Below, piece by piece: positions 43,383-55,140 of a stretch of DNA of 64,000 nucleotides (within the stretch, counting starts at the first letter, position 1; each line of letters opens with the position of its first letter). The stretch spans positions 496,001-560,000 of the forward strand of contig QUOL01000005.1 of the NCBI GenBank assembly GCA_009761415.1, written 5' to 3'. The notes beneath the pieces were generated by a model. It had not been told where the DNA came from. It saw only the letters and a program-made list of their open reading frames with translations, and did not search any database. The DNA comes from Sarcomyxa edulis. Its lineage: Eukaryota; Basidiomycota; Agaricomycetes; Agaricales; Mycenaceae. A program made the translations under genes and the position numbers.

Positions 43383-45788
43383 TCACTTCGCGCCGATTAT
43401 ATCCCTTAACGTGGAAATAGATGGAGAGAAAAAATATTCCCCTCCACGGACGTCGATGAACTTGTGGGGGAACGACATGAGCTGGGACTCAAGAGAAGGA
43501 TTGGCACCGCTCATGAAGCGATCTTGACCCTCTTGTTCCATTCCCGTCTGTCCGAAGATTGGGTCATACCCAGGTTGAGTCGGCTTGTTGGGCGGGAAGT
43601 CGACGTTGTTGTACCAGCCTACAGAGGAAAGGTGCAACGAGAGAATTTAGTATGTTATGTCTGGAAGGATCATTGGGCTCATATACCTTGCTGTATGAAC
43701 TTGAATCCTCGTACGATGCTGCTTTGGTAACAGATCAACTGTAGACCACGGTCGTCAATCGTGCCATTGCCGTCCAACTCGTCCTGAGAGACCTCGGGAC
43801 CATAAGGCATATTGTGACGACGAATGCTGGATGAAGAATAAAAAAAATTGTGAGCGATCACCATGGCATGGATGCAAGAAACGAAGACGATATTTACAAG
43901 TGTCTGTAGACCGATTCAGGAGGTGATACATCGTTCCGAGGGTTCGATTTCCTCATGTGAGATCCAAAGGGACATCTGGTTTGTCCTTTGCTTTGATCAA
44001 AGACGAAATTATTGATCCTATTGTCATCCTTGGCGATTGCGGGATTGTCGTCTTCCGGAGAAAGCTCCACAGGCGTACCTTGGGGAATGTTCAGCAGGCC
44101 ATCGCGCTTGCGGAGAAAGACGTGACACACCATTTTTCCACCGTCCGAATAGTCGAGCACCTAGTCGATCTGCAGCCTTTTGCTTGTCGATGTTCGGGAA
44201 GATTTTGGGTCCGTGTTCAAGCAAAAATTGATCGAACTCGGGGACTAGATTGTTGAGTTTACGCGTAACAAGGAACGACCCATCTTTGGCCCAAGCAGGT
44301 CTCCTGTCTTTATCTTCATCACCGTCGTAGCCCATGACAATGACACCCATATCGATGATCGGCGCGCCAGGGTACCGCATTTTCTCTTTGAATGTAACAT
44401 CCTTGACCTGAGGGTTGGACATTCCACCACGATAACCGAAATGGTCGTTACGGTCCTCAGGAGGATTACGAGGGAAGCCATGAAGTAAAGCCACTTTCTT
44501 GATGGAAGAGCGACGTGGAGGTAGAGCAAAAGCTGTTTCGAGATCTTTGATAAAGGTAGTGGCTCTGTCCTCATTGTAAGCTGTGATCAAGAATATACCG
44601 TGGATATCGGTCTTATATTCTGGGTCCCACTTCGGTGTCCAGTAGTCACCGCGAAGGGTGCCAGCGTCTCCTAAAGATCGGGCGTCTTGTTGTTGCCCTT
44701 TCTCGAAAGAGTCATCGCAAAGGCTGTCTGTCAGACCGAAAAGTTTGAGACCGAGATACGAGAAGGAGACGTTGAGTCCTAGGAACTGCACGGCAGGGTT
44801 AGGTGGGGGAAGCGGTGGGCGATTTACGACATCGTCGGACGTGGTGATCTTTGGGACGATGAACTGTAAGAAAGTCTTGCGGAAGCTTTCAACGTTCGTC
44901 ACTTGGAAATGATAGAAATATTCGAGAGCTTTGGGAAGACCAGGACTTCACAGAAGGGTCTATCATCAGCATTCGTGGACTTTGTACTTGAGAAATAGGG
45001 TAGACGTACAGAATATCGCCCTGAATATTGACCAAATTGAATTTGGGACCTGCAGGCTTGTTCTTTGACTGCATGATGTTAACGGTGACGACTCTGTTTT
45101 GAGGGTCAGATGATTTGAGGTGGAGTCCCAGAAATATATACATACAAATCGTCGAATTCCGGTCGTCCAGGAACTCGCTCACTAGGCGGCCCATCTTCGA
45201 CGAAAATCTAAAAAGATACACGTGGGTCGAGATCGAGAAGCGAGAGGCATCGCGCGTACAATGAATGTGGTATAGTCTGGAAAGTCATCGGGGGCGTTGG
45301 CCGCCTTAGACGTCTGAGCGAACCCGTTTCTCTTCAGTGAAGTGTGTTCCGAAGATTATGAAGAACAACCTACGCCGAGGATGTTGAGCCTGTTGCTCTT
45401 GTATTTGTCATCCTCGAGGCCATCGTTCTTGATGTTTGGAATCTTCGAGTAGTAGAAATTGAAATTCAGAGTCACAGTCTGGTCCTGGGGAACTATTGCC
45501 AGTTGATCGAAGGTGTTGTCGATATCGCGCATGGCCTGATTGGGCTGACCCCACTTGTTTGCGATATACTTGGTTTGATGTTCAAGTCCTACTTCAAACT
45601 CGCATGTTACAAGCTGGTTGTAACTCTTACGACTAATCTGATAACATACAATGATCAGTCTTCAGGCATCGGTAACGCGTAGATTCAAGATACATATCAC
45701 TCACTGCACTGACGGTGGCGTACCAACCAATGGGGATCTCGATCTTAGCATTGGATCCAGTAGCAGACGATATGTTGGGACGAGCCAT
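43383..45788 (-). CDS. DyP-type peroxidase homologue with an extra N-terminal domain and an altered catalytic motif
   Basis: Start MARPNISSATGSNAKIEIPI at 45788. About 170 residues follow (SRKSYNQLVTCEFEVGLEHQ; TVTLNFNFYYSKIPN; FPDYTTFI then IFVEDGPP), beta-rich and unknown. The DyP domain begins FNLVNIQGDILPGLPKALEY. It contains VSFSYLGLKLFGLTDSL, WAKDGSFLVTRKLNNLVPEF, RCPFGSHMRKSNPR (proximal heme His), IRRHNMPYGPEV (distal Arg region) and DRGLQLICYQSSIVRGFKF. In the place of GXXDG it reads DHFGYRGGMSNPQ, so the catalytic Asp is Gly. All introns from 43383 to 45788 keep phase, so the two parts are one reading frame. DyP enzymes oxidise dyes and lignin-type phenolics with H2O2. This one has no signal peptide and may lack normal peroxidase activity. 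Confidence 0.82.
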
Positions 45789-47452
45789 GTTAGTGTGGGT
45801 GTGAGACAGAGGAAAGCAGGCAGACGAGCAAAATCGGTCGCATTTTGTACGTTTGTATATCACAGGGTTCATGAACTGTAAGTTACATTCTGTTACATTT
45901 GCACTGTCAGACTGACGCGCGTGACCCAGAAGCCGGGAGCTTTACGAACCCGATTACAAGAGTTCTAAGAAGGTTTTGTAGGGACGTCGACAGCATCAGC
46001 ACCGAACCGATGAAGAGCGTTCAAAGAAAAGGTGACTTGATACCAATCTAGGTTACTCTTCTCGAGCTAGCTCCTTTCTCCGCCTCGAATGCATACATCG
46101 ATGTCAACCTTATTACCACAGGCTTTCAAAGATCTCCGGAGCCTGAGAGAGAGTAGCAGGATTCATACTGAGGCGAATTTTGTCGGTAGACGTTCATGAC
46201 AAGAACAGGAAAAAATTCACGCGGCGACAAACCTCGCCTCAGATCAGATCTTGCGATCGACGCCCACACTTGCACATTGCCTCGTTGACGCTTTCTCGAC
46301 AGTTCGTCTTGTGAACAATTGACTGTCATCCACAGACTCACCTTTACAACTCTCAACGCTCATCGAGGACAGCATCTCATCGATATGATCATTTCGTGTC
46401 AAGAACGCTCGACTTGGCTGCTCCGAGTTTTCCAGTGCACAATCGATAACTACAAGCGAGTTCGAGTCACTCAGGAATCTGTATATCACGGTAAGATGTG
46501 CCAGTGATGTAGATAGTCTCCGGCGATATACGGCGCCTGTGACTGCATTGCCGTACAAACGGTAGAAGACACTTCGCACCCTGTTTTTCGGTTTCGCTTT
46601 ACTTAAAACAGTCTCGGCGTGCTCAACGCTCAAAACTTTTAGCAAACTTAGGCTTTCCAGAGTACGCGTTGAGAGGTAAGTTCGATCTTTTCTGCTGTAC
46701 TTGTTAATTGGACGACTAAGTACTAGGAGTTGGCTAGCCCTTCTGCCGCTGCGGGATACGACCTCAGGCCTCAGGCTTCATCCCGCCCCATCGTCCGTCA
46801 TTTTCGAAAGCTTGCCTCTCGGAGTTTCGACACAGCCGGATATAATTACCTGATTACGACTCCGAGTCCAAGTAAGTTTCAGTCACGCACACACGTTTAT
46901 TTATCACGCGCAGTGACACGCGCGATTAGGATGTTACGCGTACTGATATGTCTCAAAACACCTATAGAGAGGCCTCGATTTTTCCGCGCTCTGGTGGTAA
47001 AGTCGATTGGTTCAATCCGCTTGCGCAAGAGTAAAATCGTTTTAGAGAAATGTGACGATCCCAGGGCGCAGGTCTTGAAGAACGGCGTTATCCTGGTGGC
47101 ATCATTCGTGATGCTACAGGACCGGCGCACAAGACATACCTGAGGATTTCAGAGATGCGAAGATTTAACAGCAAACAGGTGTTCATTTGAGTCAGATAAC
47201 CAGAGCAGAAAACAGACGGATCGTTGTTTCAGGAGAGGTTTTGGTAGCTCGTGTGCATTTCGAGTTTTAGACGAACTCTGAGTACCTGCAATTGATGGAA
47301 GATGAAGATGTGGACAACATCACAAGTCGACCCTGGAACAACCTACTTTGACGTATTTGGGAGGAACCAATGGGAAAGAAGTTGACTCCAGTGATTCCAA
47401 GATCTCGAACACGTGTAAACACCTATGAACGTGCAATGGCGAAATCACTTAC
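45789..47452. other. Intergenic region, 1.7 kb
   Basis: Frames of 130 codons at 46244-46645 (minus) and 46730-47143 (plus) have no family or splice support. I could not find tRNA or rRNA genes here. Confidence 0.35.
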
Positions 47453-47746
47453 TTATAGGTCAGTCACATTCTGACCATCTTGGCTGTCCACTTCCTTAGC
47501 CCTAGGGCACCTGCCCAATGTACCGAAATTGCGACAGCAAGTATCGAATCGACCGATGTCAGCACCGAGAGGACCTAAATCACAGTTACCGTCGGGAAGG
47601 ATGGCCTTTCCCTCTCTTGTGCAGCATACTCTGGAGTTGTCGTAATTCAAGAGGCCACTCCTATCGTGGCATGCGCAGAAGACGGCATTGGCCTGAGTCA
47701 TTACGGCCATGACGACGACAGCACGGAGGACAGATGATAATTGCAT
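47453..47746 (-). CDS. Small secreted cysteine-rich protein
   Basis: One exon, 97 residues. A signal peptide MQLSSVLRAVVVMAVMTQAN with cleavage near ANA-VFC is followed by FCACHDRSGLLNYDNSRVCC, then PDGNCDLG, FDTCCRNFGTLGRCPRAKE. The mature part has eight cysteines in the order C-C-CC-C-CC-C, different from the C-CC-C-C-CC-C of hydrophobins. Probably disulfide-bonded and extracellular. I recognise no family; it has the profile of fungal small secreted proteins (effector-like). The stop is directly followed by GTAAGT, so a 3' UTR intron is likely. Confidence 0.7.
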   Translation of the reverse strand: MQLSSVLRAVVVMAVMTQANAVFCACHDRSGLLNYDNSRVCCTREGKAILPDGNCDLGPLGADIGRFDTCCRNFGTLGRCPRAKEVDSQDGQNVTDL

Positions 47747-48826
47747 TATAAGGACCCTGGACGATTGTCAGGAAGTGGAGCAAGGAGCGAGGAATATAGA
47801 GCTGAGACATTACTTACGATGGCAATGTCTGCAATGTCTGAGAGGACGCAGATGAAGAGAGACTGAAGTCAGAAATATGTAGCAGTGTGAGCGAGACTGG
47901 GGAGACTCACCGATGTGTCAATAATACTGGATGGTGGGGAAAATGGGTTCGTCGTCTTTCGATTATATATGGATTCGTCCGCTCCAGCAGGTCAATGAGA
48001 CTGCCTTGTCCATTCAGTAGAAGAATTCGAATGTCCGAGGCCCAGAACGCGATTCGTAATTGCACACAAGCTCTATTAGTACAGCAACGAGAACAGTATA
48101 TCCTGGAGGGCCTACGCTTACCGTTCTTGGGGATATAGCTGCAGTGGTATGTGGATGCTTCGGAAGGACAAAGTCATCTTGGAAGGGATTTGTAACTCCG
48201 TCATGGGAGGACTGCATCTTCGTCCCCGAAGCCATCCTTCTGAGGTATTGAGTCGAAGGGAGTCGGGGTAAACGTGTGCTACAGCGAATAGAAAATATAG
48301 ACGATCAATACATATATGGTCGCAAGAATTACTCACTATACTATAGCAGTGAAGCCTGAAGACTTGATTATGTACAAGAAGGAATGAAGAACCCCGGCCT
48401 GCTGACGCTTGGTAGCGCATCGATATACCTTCGCGGTCCTTTGTTCATGTGAGTGGTTCTTACACGCGCAGAGGAACGTTCGCTCTCCGGTTCAAGAAAG
48501 GATATCTGCCTTCAAAGAAAATCAATCGACAGATGGTAATAAAGACGACTTATCGGAGAAGAACAACAGTCACCGCAAAATGTAAGAAGCACGAAAATGA
48601 TGCCCTCGCTTCCTGAAGAACGATTTGAGCACCGCCATTGCAATTGCGGGGGGGCTTGCACGTTTTGTATCCAAATCAACAAAATACTAAGATCGTATAT
48701 CGCAAGTCGTCAAACGAGAGTAGAGCAAGGGACATTACGCAGCGTTAGCCTTTGATGCCCAGTCGGAAAGTGTTCAGATGATCGTTATAAGCACGATGCC
48801 CTGGAAGGACAAGATTTTATTTGGAA
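47747..48826. other. Intergenic region, 1.1 kb
   Basis: I see an exon-like stretch on the minus strand (48014-48235, MASGTKMQSSHDGVTNPF), but no family and no supporting second exon with a clear end, so I leave it uncalled. Confidence 0.3.
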
Positions 48827-49208
48827 TTATTGGAGTGGTTGATCGCGGAAAAGCGTTGTGTTGATATACCTCAAATGTTGTAACTTTTCGGCACAAGGCC
48901 TCATCGAAGACATCTTACTGGCGAACTGCAATGATAGTTGAGTCTCGGAAGCACTGTATACATAGTTTTCAGAAGCTACGCACCTCAATCCAATCTTCGG
49001 GACCACAACTATCCCGAATGGCCAGTTGGGCTCGGAAGGGTATCGGGTCCAGATGTCTGCCGCCTGAATCCTCATGCCAGAAGAGCAGTTGTCGCAGATC
49101 AGCAGAGTACAATGGAAAGGCATGATATATTGCCTTGTAAGTACGTCGGTCATCAGGCATAGCATAGTCAGTGAGCCGAGTTAGTAGTATCGCAACGAAG
49201 TCCTTCAT
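48827..49208 (-). CDS. Short protein of unknown function, two exons
   Basis: Starting MKDFVAILLTRLTDYAMPDD, it reads RRTYKAIYHAFPLYSADLRQ and LLFWHEDSGGRHLDPIPFR, then IRDSCGPEDWIE. A phase-0 intron (GTGCGT ... TTGCAG) joins it to FASKMSSMRPCAEKLQHLRY and INTTLFRDQPLQ with a stop at 48827. Both splice sites are good and the frame is kept, which is the main support. I recognise no family. A non-coding alternative remains. Confidence 0.35.
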
Positions 49209-50462
49209 CAAATATCATGTCGAATTTGAATGGCCAAGCGCATGCCGTCCTGGTTTTATCCAGTAATTTCTGTGATGCAATTGGGCCCAGCAACGTTAGT
49301 ACGTGTAAGTAGCACACCAGTAGATTGAACTCAGTATGTCACCTTTAAACTCTTCCCCACTCAATTCCCTCATTCATTCGCCCTCGATGCAGGGCACATT
49401 GCGGAACTTCCGCTCGAGTGACGAGTCAAGACTTAAAGTTGAGTCCGCCATCCGTCACACGTCACGATATGGGTGACACGAAAATAATACGTGACTGGTC
49501 TTGTCAGGTGACTCAGGTCTTGCCAGGTACAGCGATGTACAACTACAGCTCAGTACACAGGCTTCTCAGAATACTACTCTCTTCCCAAGTCTTCCCGTCT
49601 CCCGAGTCTCTAACGCCGCTTATAATTAGCTCTACTCCCAGCGCTCAATCGTCGATTTTTCCTTTGACCCAACTTTGACCATTCGAACACGGCAATCGGG
49701 ATGCGACTTACTTAGATTCACAGTAAGTATTGCATCAACCACGAACTCTATCATGACCCAAGGGGATCTGATACTTTCTCGGCAGCCAGCTCTTCCCACG
49801 TTCACAATCGACCAACTCCAACTCTAGTCTCCGATTTATGGCGCTTCGGCGTCATTACAACCCCGTTTTTCGGTTGCCTTCTCTGTCTACTAACTCGTGT
49901 CGTTTTTGCGAATCTAGTACTCGGGTATCAGCACTAGACAATAAGTAGTCTACACGCTTAAATTTGACAGGTGAGTCTGATTTTTATGCCGTCCTACCAC
50001 ATTTCAATTCTGTCACTCGCATATTCTCAATCAACCTCAATCATTGTAGCACTCTGCAGCTTGGGAATGGAACAGTGCCAAATACCAAGGGATGTCAGCG
50101 TATCTTGCGAATTTTGACTTATTCGTCACTCGCGATCGGGCCCATCGGTCGTTCACGAAGCCGGACTCAACTCCAATTTCGCTTCCGATTATTTGACATC
50201 TTCATCTCATCGCACGTAAAATGGACCTGGATATTACACAGAGCTTAGAACGGCAAGAGCAGAGATCTTGGGTCCCCCGAAGCTTTTTCAGAAGCCATTC
50301 AGTGTACAGTAGGCATCCGGTTTCATGTAGAACGAACTCGATGGCGTGCCGCATCTTTGGGACACATTCAACGGCCGATTTTTAGCTGCGTTGGCAGTCA
50401 GACTGGCTTGGACGCGTATAAATGGAGCTTCACTATGGACACACCAATATTACCGCATCGCC
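49209..50462. other. Intergenic region, 1.25 kb, upstream of the P450
   Basis: No supported gene. A frame in phase with the P450 extends upstream to 50346, so a slightly longer N-terminus is possible. Confidence 0.35.
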
Positions 50463-52230
50463 ATGTCTTCTCTCTCTCCAGTGGATACCTACTTTACTTC
50501 GCAGTTCGCAAAATCGGCGTTTTATGACCTTTGGTGGTTGTATCTTTGCGGGCTGGTTGTTCTCACCGTTCGGTACAGCCTATCTGTTCCCGCAAATTTA
50601 CGCCATCTTCCACGAGTCTCCCCCTACGCGACGTTGCTCAGCTATGCCAGACGGGAGTCTGTAGACAGTCGCGTCAAACGCCTTATACTCCCCTTTGCGA
50701 AAAGTGGCGAAGGCGCCGTTGCCGTGTACATGCTTGGAAAATGGGGCGTTCACATCATTGACGCAGACGTACGTGCCCTTGCCTGGTATTTGACCGGTGA
50801 CTGTCTACTTCTAACTGTGATCTCCTTCTAGCTCGTCAAAACAGTTTGCCAGGACTTGCAGCGGTTTCCGAAGAAAAACTATCAGGAACATCTTCATTTC
50901 AGCTTCCTTAGTGGACCGAACGTCGTGTTCTCCAATGGAGAGCAATGGAAAAGACATAGCGTATCCGTGAAGGCCGGTCAGTCGTTCCCCAATATTGATA
51001 GAAGACACCCTCATTAATATAGATATACCGCGACACAGCTTTTGACCGAGACATACCCATACACTGCTTTATCACGCTTGCTAATGAGCTGTTTGGTCGC
51101 ATGGGCGCTGGGGGTATTCATAGATTTAGTGACCTTATTCAGGTACCTTTTTTATATCCGATACACTGGCGAATACTCATGAGTACATTTATAGCGCTAC
51201 ACCCTTGATGTTGTCGGAACTGCCGCATTGGGCCACAACTTCCAAGCAATGCAGGCCTCCGAGGATTCATTCGTTGACCATTTCAACAGAGTGATGAACA
51301 AGATAGCCTCCACATCGAGTCTTTTATTCCCCGCCCTCGATAATCTATTTCCTCGTCATGCCGTCATAGAAGACTTGAACTCTTTGAATGCTCGTTACGA
51401 CGCTTTGCTACAAGCGAAGCGACAGGACCTCGGTCGTGATCTCCTCAGCTATCTCCTCGAGGATTCTGACATGACTAACGAGGAATTACGTTCTAACCTC
51501 GCTATTTTGTTTTCTGCTGGCCATGTAAGATACAATCCCGCTCTGAATGCCCCTTCCGCTTCAATTTCTAACGCTTTATGCTAGGACACCACCTCTGGCG
51601 CATTATCCACCGCAGTTTACTACCTCGCTATCCACCCCGAATACCAAAGAAAAGCCCGTGAAGAGGTTTTATCTCTTCTCAAGGGCAGCACAGAGCCTGT
51701 CCTCCAAAATTTAAAACGCATGACGTTTGTCAATGCCTGCATCAAAGAGTCCTTGCGTATCAATAGTCCGATATCACTTCTCCCCGCTCGCATTTGTACG
51801 TCGTCAATCAGACTTGGGAAATACTTCATTCCCGAAGGCGTCTCCGTGGTCCCAAATGTCTGTGCCGTCCATCACAACGACGCAAACTGGCCCGATGCCA
51901 GTCGTTTCGATCCATTTCGTTTCATAGACAATAACCCCAAAGCTACCGTCAACATTCCTTTCGGGACGGGCCCACGACAGTGTGCAGCTCGTCAGTTCTC
52001 ACTTTTCGAGGTCAGTGAATCAGGCGCCATCTATGAATATTATTTTGCGTGCTGACTCGTTGCTTTTACAGCAACGAACGCTGTTGTCTATGTTGCTAGT
52101 CAACTACGAGTGGACTCTCCCGGGAGACAGCATTCACGCCCATGGGGTAAAGAATGAATTCGGGGCGTTCGGGCTTAGTATTCCACATGATTTGGATATC
52201 GATTTCGTTCGTAGAAAGTCTGCCTGCTGA
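50463..52230 (+). CDS. Cytochrome P450 monooxygenase
   Basis: Start MSSLSPVDTYFTSQFAKSAF with a single N-terminal membrane anchor (WWLYLCGLVVLTVRYSL). After short introns: NVVFSNGEQWKRHSVSVKA (C-helix W..HR-type), YTLDVVGTAALGHNFQAM, then LFSAGHDTTSG (I-helix oxygen-binding A/G-G-x-D/E-T-T, split by an intron after GH). The ExxR is CIKESLR. Next come VSVVPNVCAVHHNDANWPDA, and the heme-binding FGTGPRQCAARQF with the thiolate Cys. The final FxxGxRxCxG glycine is Ala, which is allowed. Microsomal monooxygenase using CPR as partner. Substrate and CYP family cannot be given. It is convergent with an MFS exporter, a common pairing in detoxification or secondary metabolism. Confidence 0.88.
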
Positions 52231-53032
52231 TCATACTAGTGCTACTCTGGAGTATATCTATACTAATTTTCTAGATTCTGCTTGTAACATAAATAAAGAG
52301 CACTTGGACGTTTCTTGATTATTATAATATCGGCTTGACTACTTGGGACCTTTTTGTTCGTTTTTTGTGCGTAACTTGACTACCTTGGGACGTTATAACT
52401 TGACTACTTGGGACGTTGGAATCTGATCAGCCGCTCAGGCTCTGCACTCATATAAAGGTAGCTTTGAATATTTATAAGGGCGGGAGTCAGCAGAAGGCAA
52501 TTCTTTATTCTTAAACTCTGTCGCAAGACGTCGAAGAGTAGACATGTGACTGGTCTGTCTATCACTACTTAGGAGCAAGCTACGGTAGACAGGCTTGCCT
52601 TTCGATAAGTCGTGTACAGAGTTGTTACGAGTCTTGTCGAAGAGGGTTCCTGGGCCGAGGACCTCACGTATAACGTTTCACGGTTTGAAAGAGGTAGAAG
52701 GTTCTATTATAATCTAGAGTAGCGTTTAGCCACAAATCGAGTTGTCATCAAAGTTGCAGAAGATGAGTTACGGGTAGAGTATTGCAATCAGGTAGGTAGC
52801 GGAGAAATCGAGAGCAGAAAACGAAGGAGAGAACAGATGATTGAACGATATGAAGTCCAGGATGAGAATCTCAAGAGAAGGAATGTGGAGCGCGTAATTT
52901 TGGCGAACATGAGAGGAAACGAAGGGACGTCTAATGCTAGAACCTAGATATGGCGATCAGCATATATACGTGGTCTATAAAGATGTCTACTCACGAATAT
53001 GACTGGAAGGTACAATGATGTATGAATCAAGC
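52231..53032. repeat. Repeat-derived intergenic region with short direct repeats
   Basis: TTGACTACTTGGGAC occurs at about 52335 and 52400, with a variant TTGACTACCTTGGGAC at 52376. A TATAAAGG-type element at about 52453 and a purine-rich stretch follow. The composition is like a decayed LTR, but I cannot find matching ends. Confidence 0.4.
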
Positions 53033-54850
53033 TCAAGCTGATGGAAGTTGTTTGGGAAGTCGGAAAGATAGACACAACGCCGTCAGTGTGACCGCGGAAA
53101 GTATCCAATAAACGAGAGTGCCGCTCATAAGGCCGCTTTGCAGAGAGAAGGAGAATAGAGACGAAGCAGTAGATGGTGCAAAAGCCCGCATAGTAGAGGC
53201 CGTCAGTTGAGCCAGGCCATTAGTGGCACCTAGGGAGTTTCGGGAAGGTGCTGCGTCCGCGATGTACATGAACATGCAACCTATGGAGTTGACACTCGTT
53301 ATTGATCTTGCAATCGTAATAATGTAAATTACTTACCGTAGGCCATGTAAGAGAACATGTATAGAATCAATTGACTGACTAGGACTGCCCATACCGTGGC
53401 GTCAACTCTTCCGGACCGTTTTGCCAAGAAGCTCAGCAACGGGAATGCCGAAAAACAAAGCAAAAGGCCTGCGATACCGATCATGTAGAGATTGCGATGG
53501 CCAATGACCCGCCTGATTCTTGCAAATGCCAGGACCTGGATGAAGCCGTTGCAGATACCCCATATACCAAGTATAGACCCAATCATTGCGGGGTCAAAAC
53601 CGAGTCCACCGATCTCGATGGAGGTCGAATACATGAGCGGGATTAGGACGATAAGAGCTTGATCAATGAATGCGAGGAATGCAAAGTTAATGATGGGATT
53701 TAGAACGCGTGGAATGAATAAGGAGCGAATACTGGGAGGCTTCTCGGGACTGGCTACTGATATTTGTTTCGTCTGAGTGTGCGAGGCTGTCTTTGGATGT
53801 GTGTAGGTCATCAAAGATTGGGTAGCAGATCCATAGTTATGAGAACCCGAGGGAGAACCGGAGATGAGCTTCGTCGTGCAGGTGGCAGAAAGGCCAGATT
53901 CGTCCGCGGTCCTGTCAGCTGCCTTTTTCCTTCTCGTTTCGACAATCGAAGAGAGAGTCTATATCAGGAGGTTATGTTTCTGAAACTGTAAATGAATTTA
54001 GGGAGACGGCTTACTTCTTTGAGACCAGCAGATGCGAAGATGAATGCCATTATGGGCACGAGAGCCGCAATAACGCAAGGAAGAAAGTACGGATACATGT
54101 GCAGGATTTCGCTGGAGCCAAGCTGCTTCGACCACCTCTCAGCAGGGTTGGCGAAAACTCCACCGATAAACGGCCTGCATAGATCGTTGATCAGCAAGTA
54201 TGATTTTAAGATCGGGATGCAGCTCACCCTAACGTCGAGCCGATAGACCATGCCACTGGTAAGAAAGAAAAGGCCTGTGCAGAGTTCGTAGGATCGGTAA
54301 TCTCAGCTATAGGAGTCACTCAGCCATCCATATGTCGTTAATAAGGATCAGTTGGAGATATCTGACCTATAACGCTCTTGGTGACCCCAACGTTGCCGTT
54401 GAACGCACCCTGGGCACAACGACTCAGGATAAGAATCCAGAAGTTCTTAGACAGCCCAAAACCGATCATGGCTAGGGCAAGACCTAGCATGCCACCTAGT
54501 AGGATGGGCTTACGACCAATACTGTCAGACGCACGACCCCAATTAAGCACGGTGAGAGCCTCTGCAGCATAAAATATGGATTCCTGTAATCGCAGGATTA
54601 GTATCAGGTAAACACAGCAGATCTGAAAGACTTACAATTAGGCCAACATAATATCCCGTTTTCTTTTCATCATCCGTGATATGAAGCTCCCTGACGAGCT
54701 GATTTACGAAAGGATATATTACAGTCGAAGTAACGGGTTCTGCAACCTGCATGAAAAGCACAATGAAGAGCTGTACTTTGGGTAGAGGAGTCGGTTTCGA
54801 CTCTTCACGACGTTGGCTTGCATCGTTGTCGTCGTTTGGCCGATGCAGAG
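53033..54850 (-). CDS. MFS transporter, ZIFL-like drug:H+ antiporter type (5' end unresolved)
   Basis: The readable part starts with PTPLPKVQLFIVLFMQVAEP, VTSTVIYPFVNQLVREL, then GYYVGLI. It continues LNWGRASDSIGRKPILLGGM (MFS motif A, GRxSDxxGRKP), MIGFGLSKNFWILILSRCAQ, GAFNGNVGVTKSVIG, then FLPCVIAALVPIMAFIFAS. The long central loop (ESGLSATCTTKL...HTQTKQISVAS) separates two six-helix halves. The second half has NPIINFAFLAFIDQALIVLI, IGSILGIWGICNGFIQVLAF, and APSRNSLGATNGLAQLTAST near the end. The stop is at 53033. No ATG is in frame directly before the first helix: the frame meets a stop just upstream. A first exon must lie beyond 54850, across the tandem repeat at 54923, or the start has been lost. 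Confidence 0.78.
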
Positions 54851-54922
54851 TTACGAGTCCTTAATTTATTAAGTAGTCGTTCCCTTTATCCCTGTTCCAG
54901 CCCGAAATTTGCGAAAAATAAC

Positions 54923-55140
54923 GATGTCTATCGCGTGGGAACATTTGCACAGCCACTGAATCCAACGCGACTTTGCACCACCACATCTCAGCGGCAAATG
55001 TCGACGATGTCTATCGCGTGGGAACATTTCACAGCCACCAGAGTCAATGCGACTTTGCACCGCCACATCTCAGCGGCAAATTTCGACAATGTCTATAGCG
55101 TGGGAATTCCTGCACAGCGGAATCCAATCTGGACTGCCAC
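54923..55140. repeat. Tandem repeat, unit 82-83 bp, about 2.6 copies
   Basis: Copies start at about 54923, 55006 and 55088 with AATGTCTAT(C/A)GCGTGGG and share CCACATCTCAGCGGCAAAT. The repeat sits exactly where the first exon or promoter of the MFS gene should be. Confidence 0.8.

Noticed and set aside
46244..47143. Two frames of about 135 codons on opposite strands
   Set aside because: No conserved motif or intron pattern; length is within chance for this base composition.
52231..52990. Solo LTR
   Set aside because: Direct repeats and a TATA-like site are present, but no TG...CA ends or target duplication could be defined.
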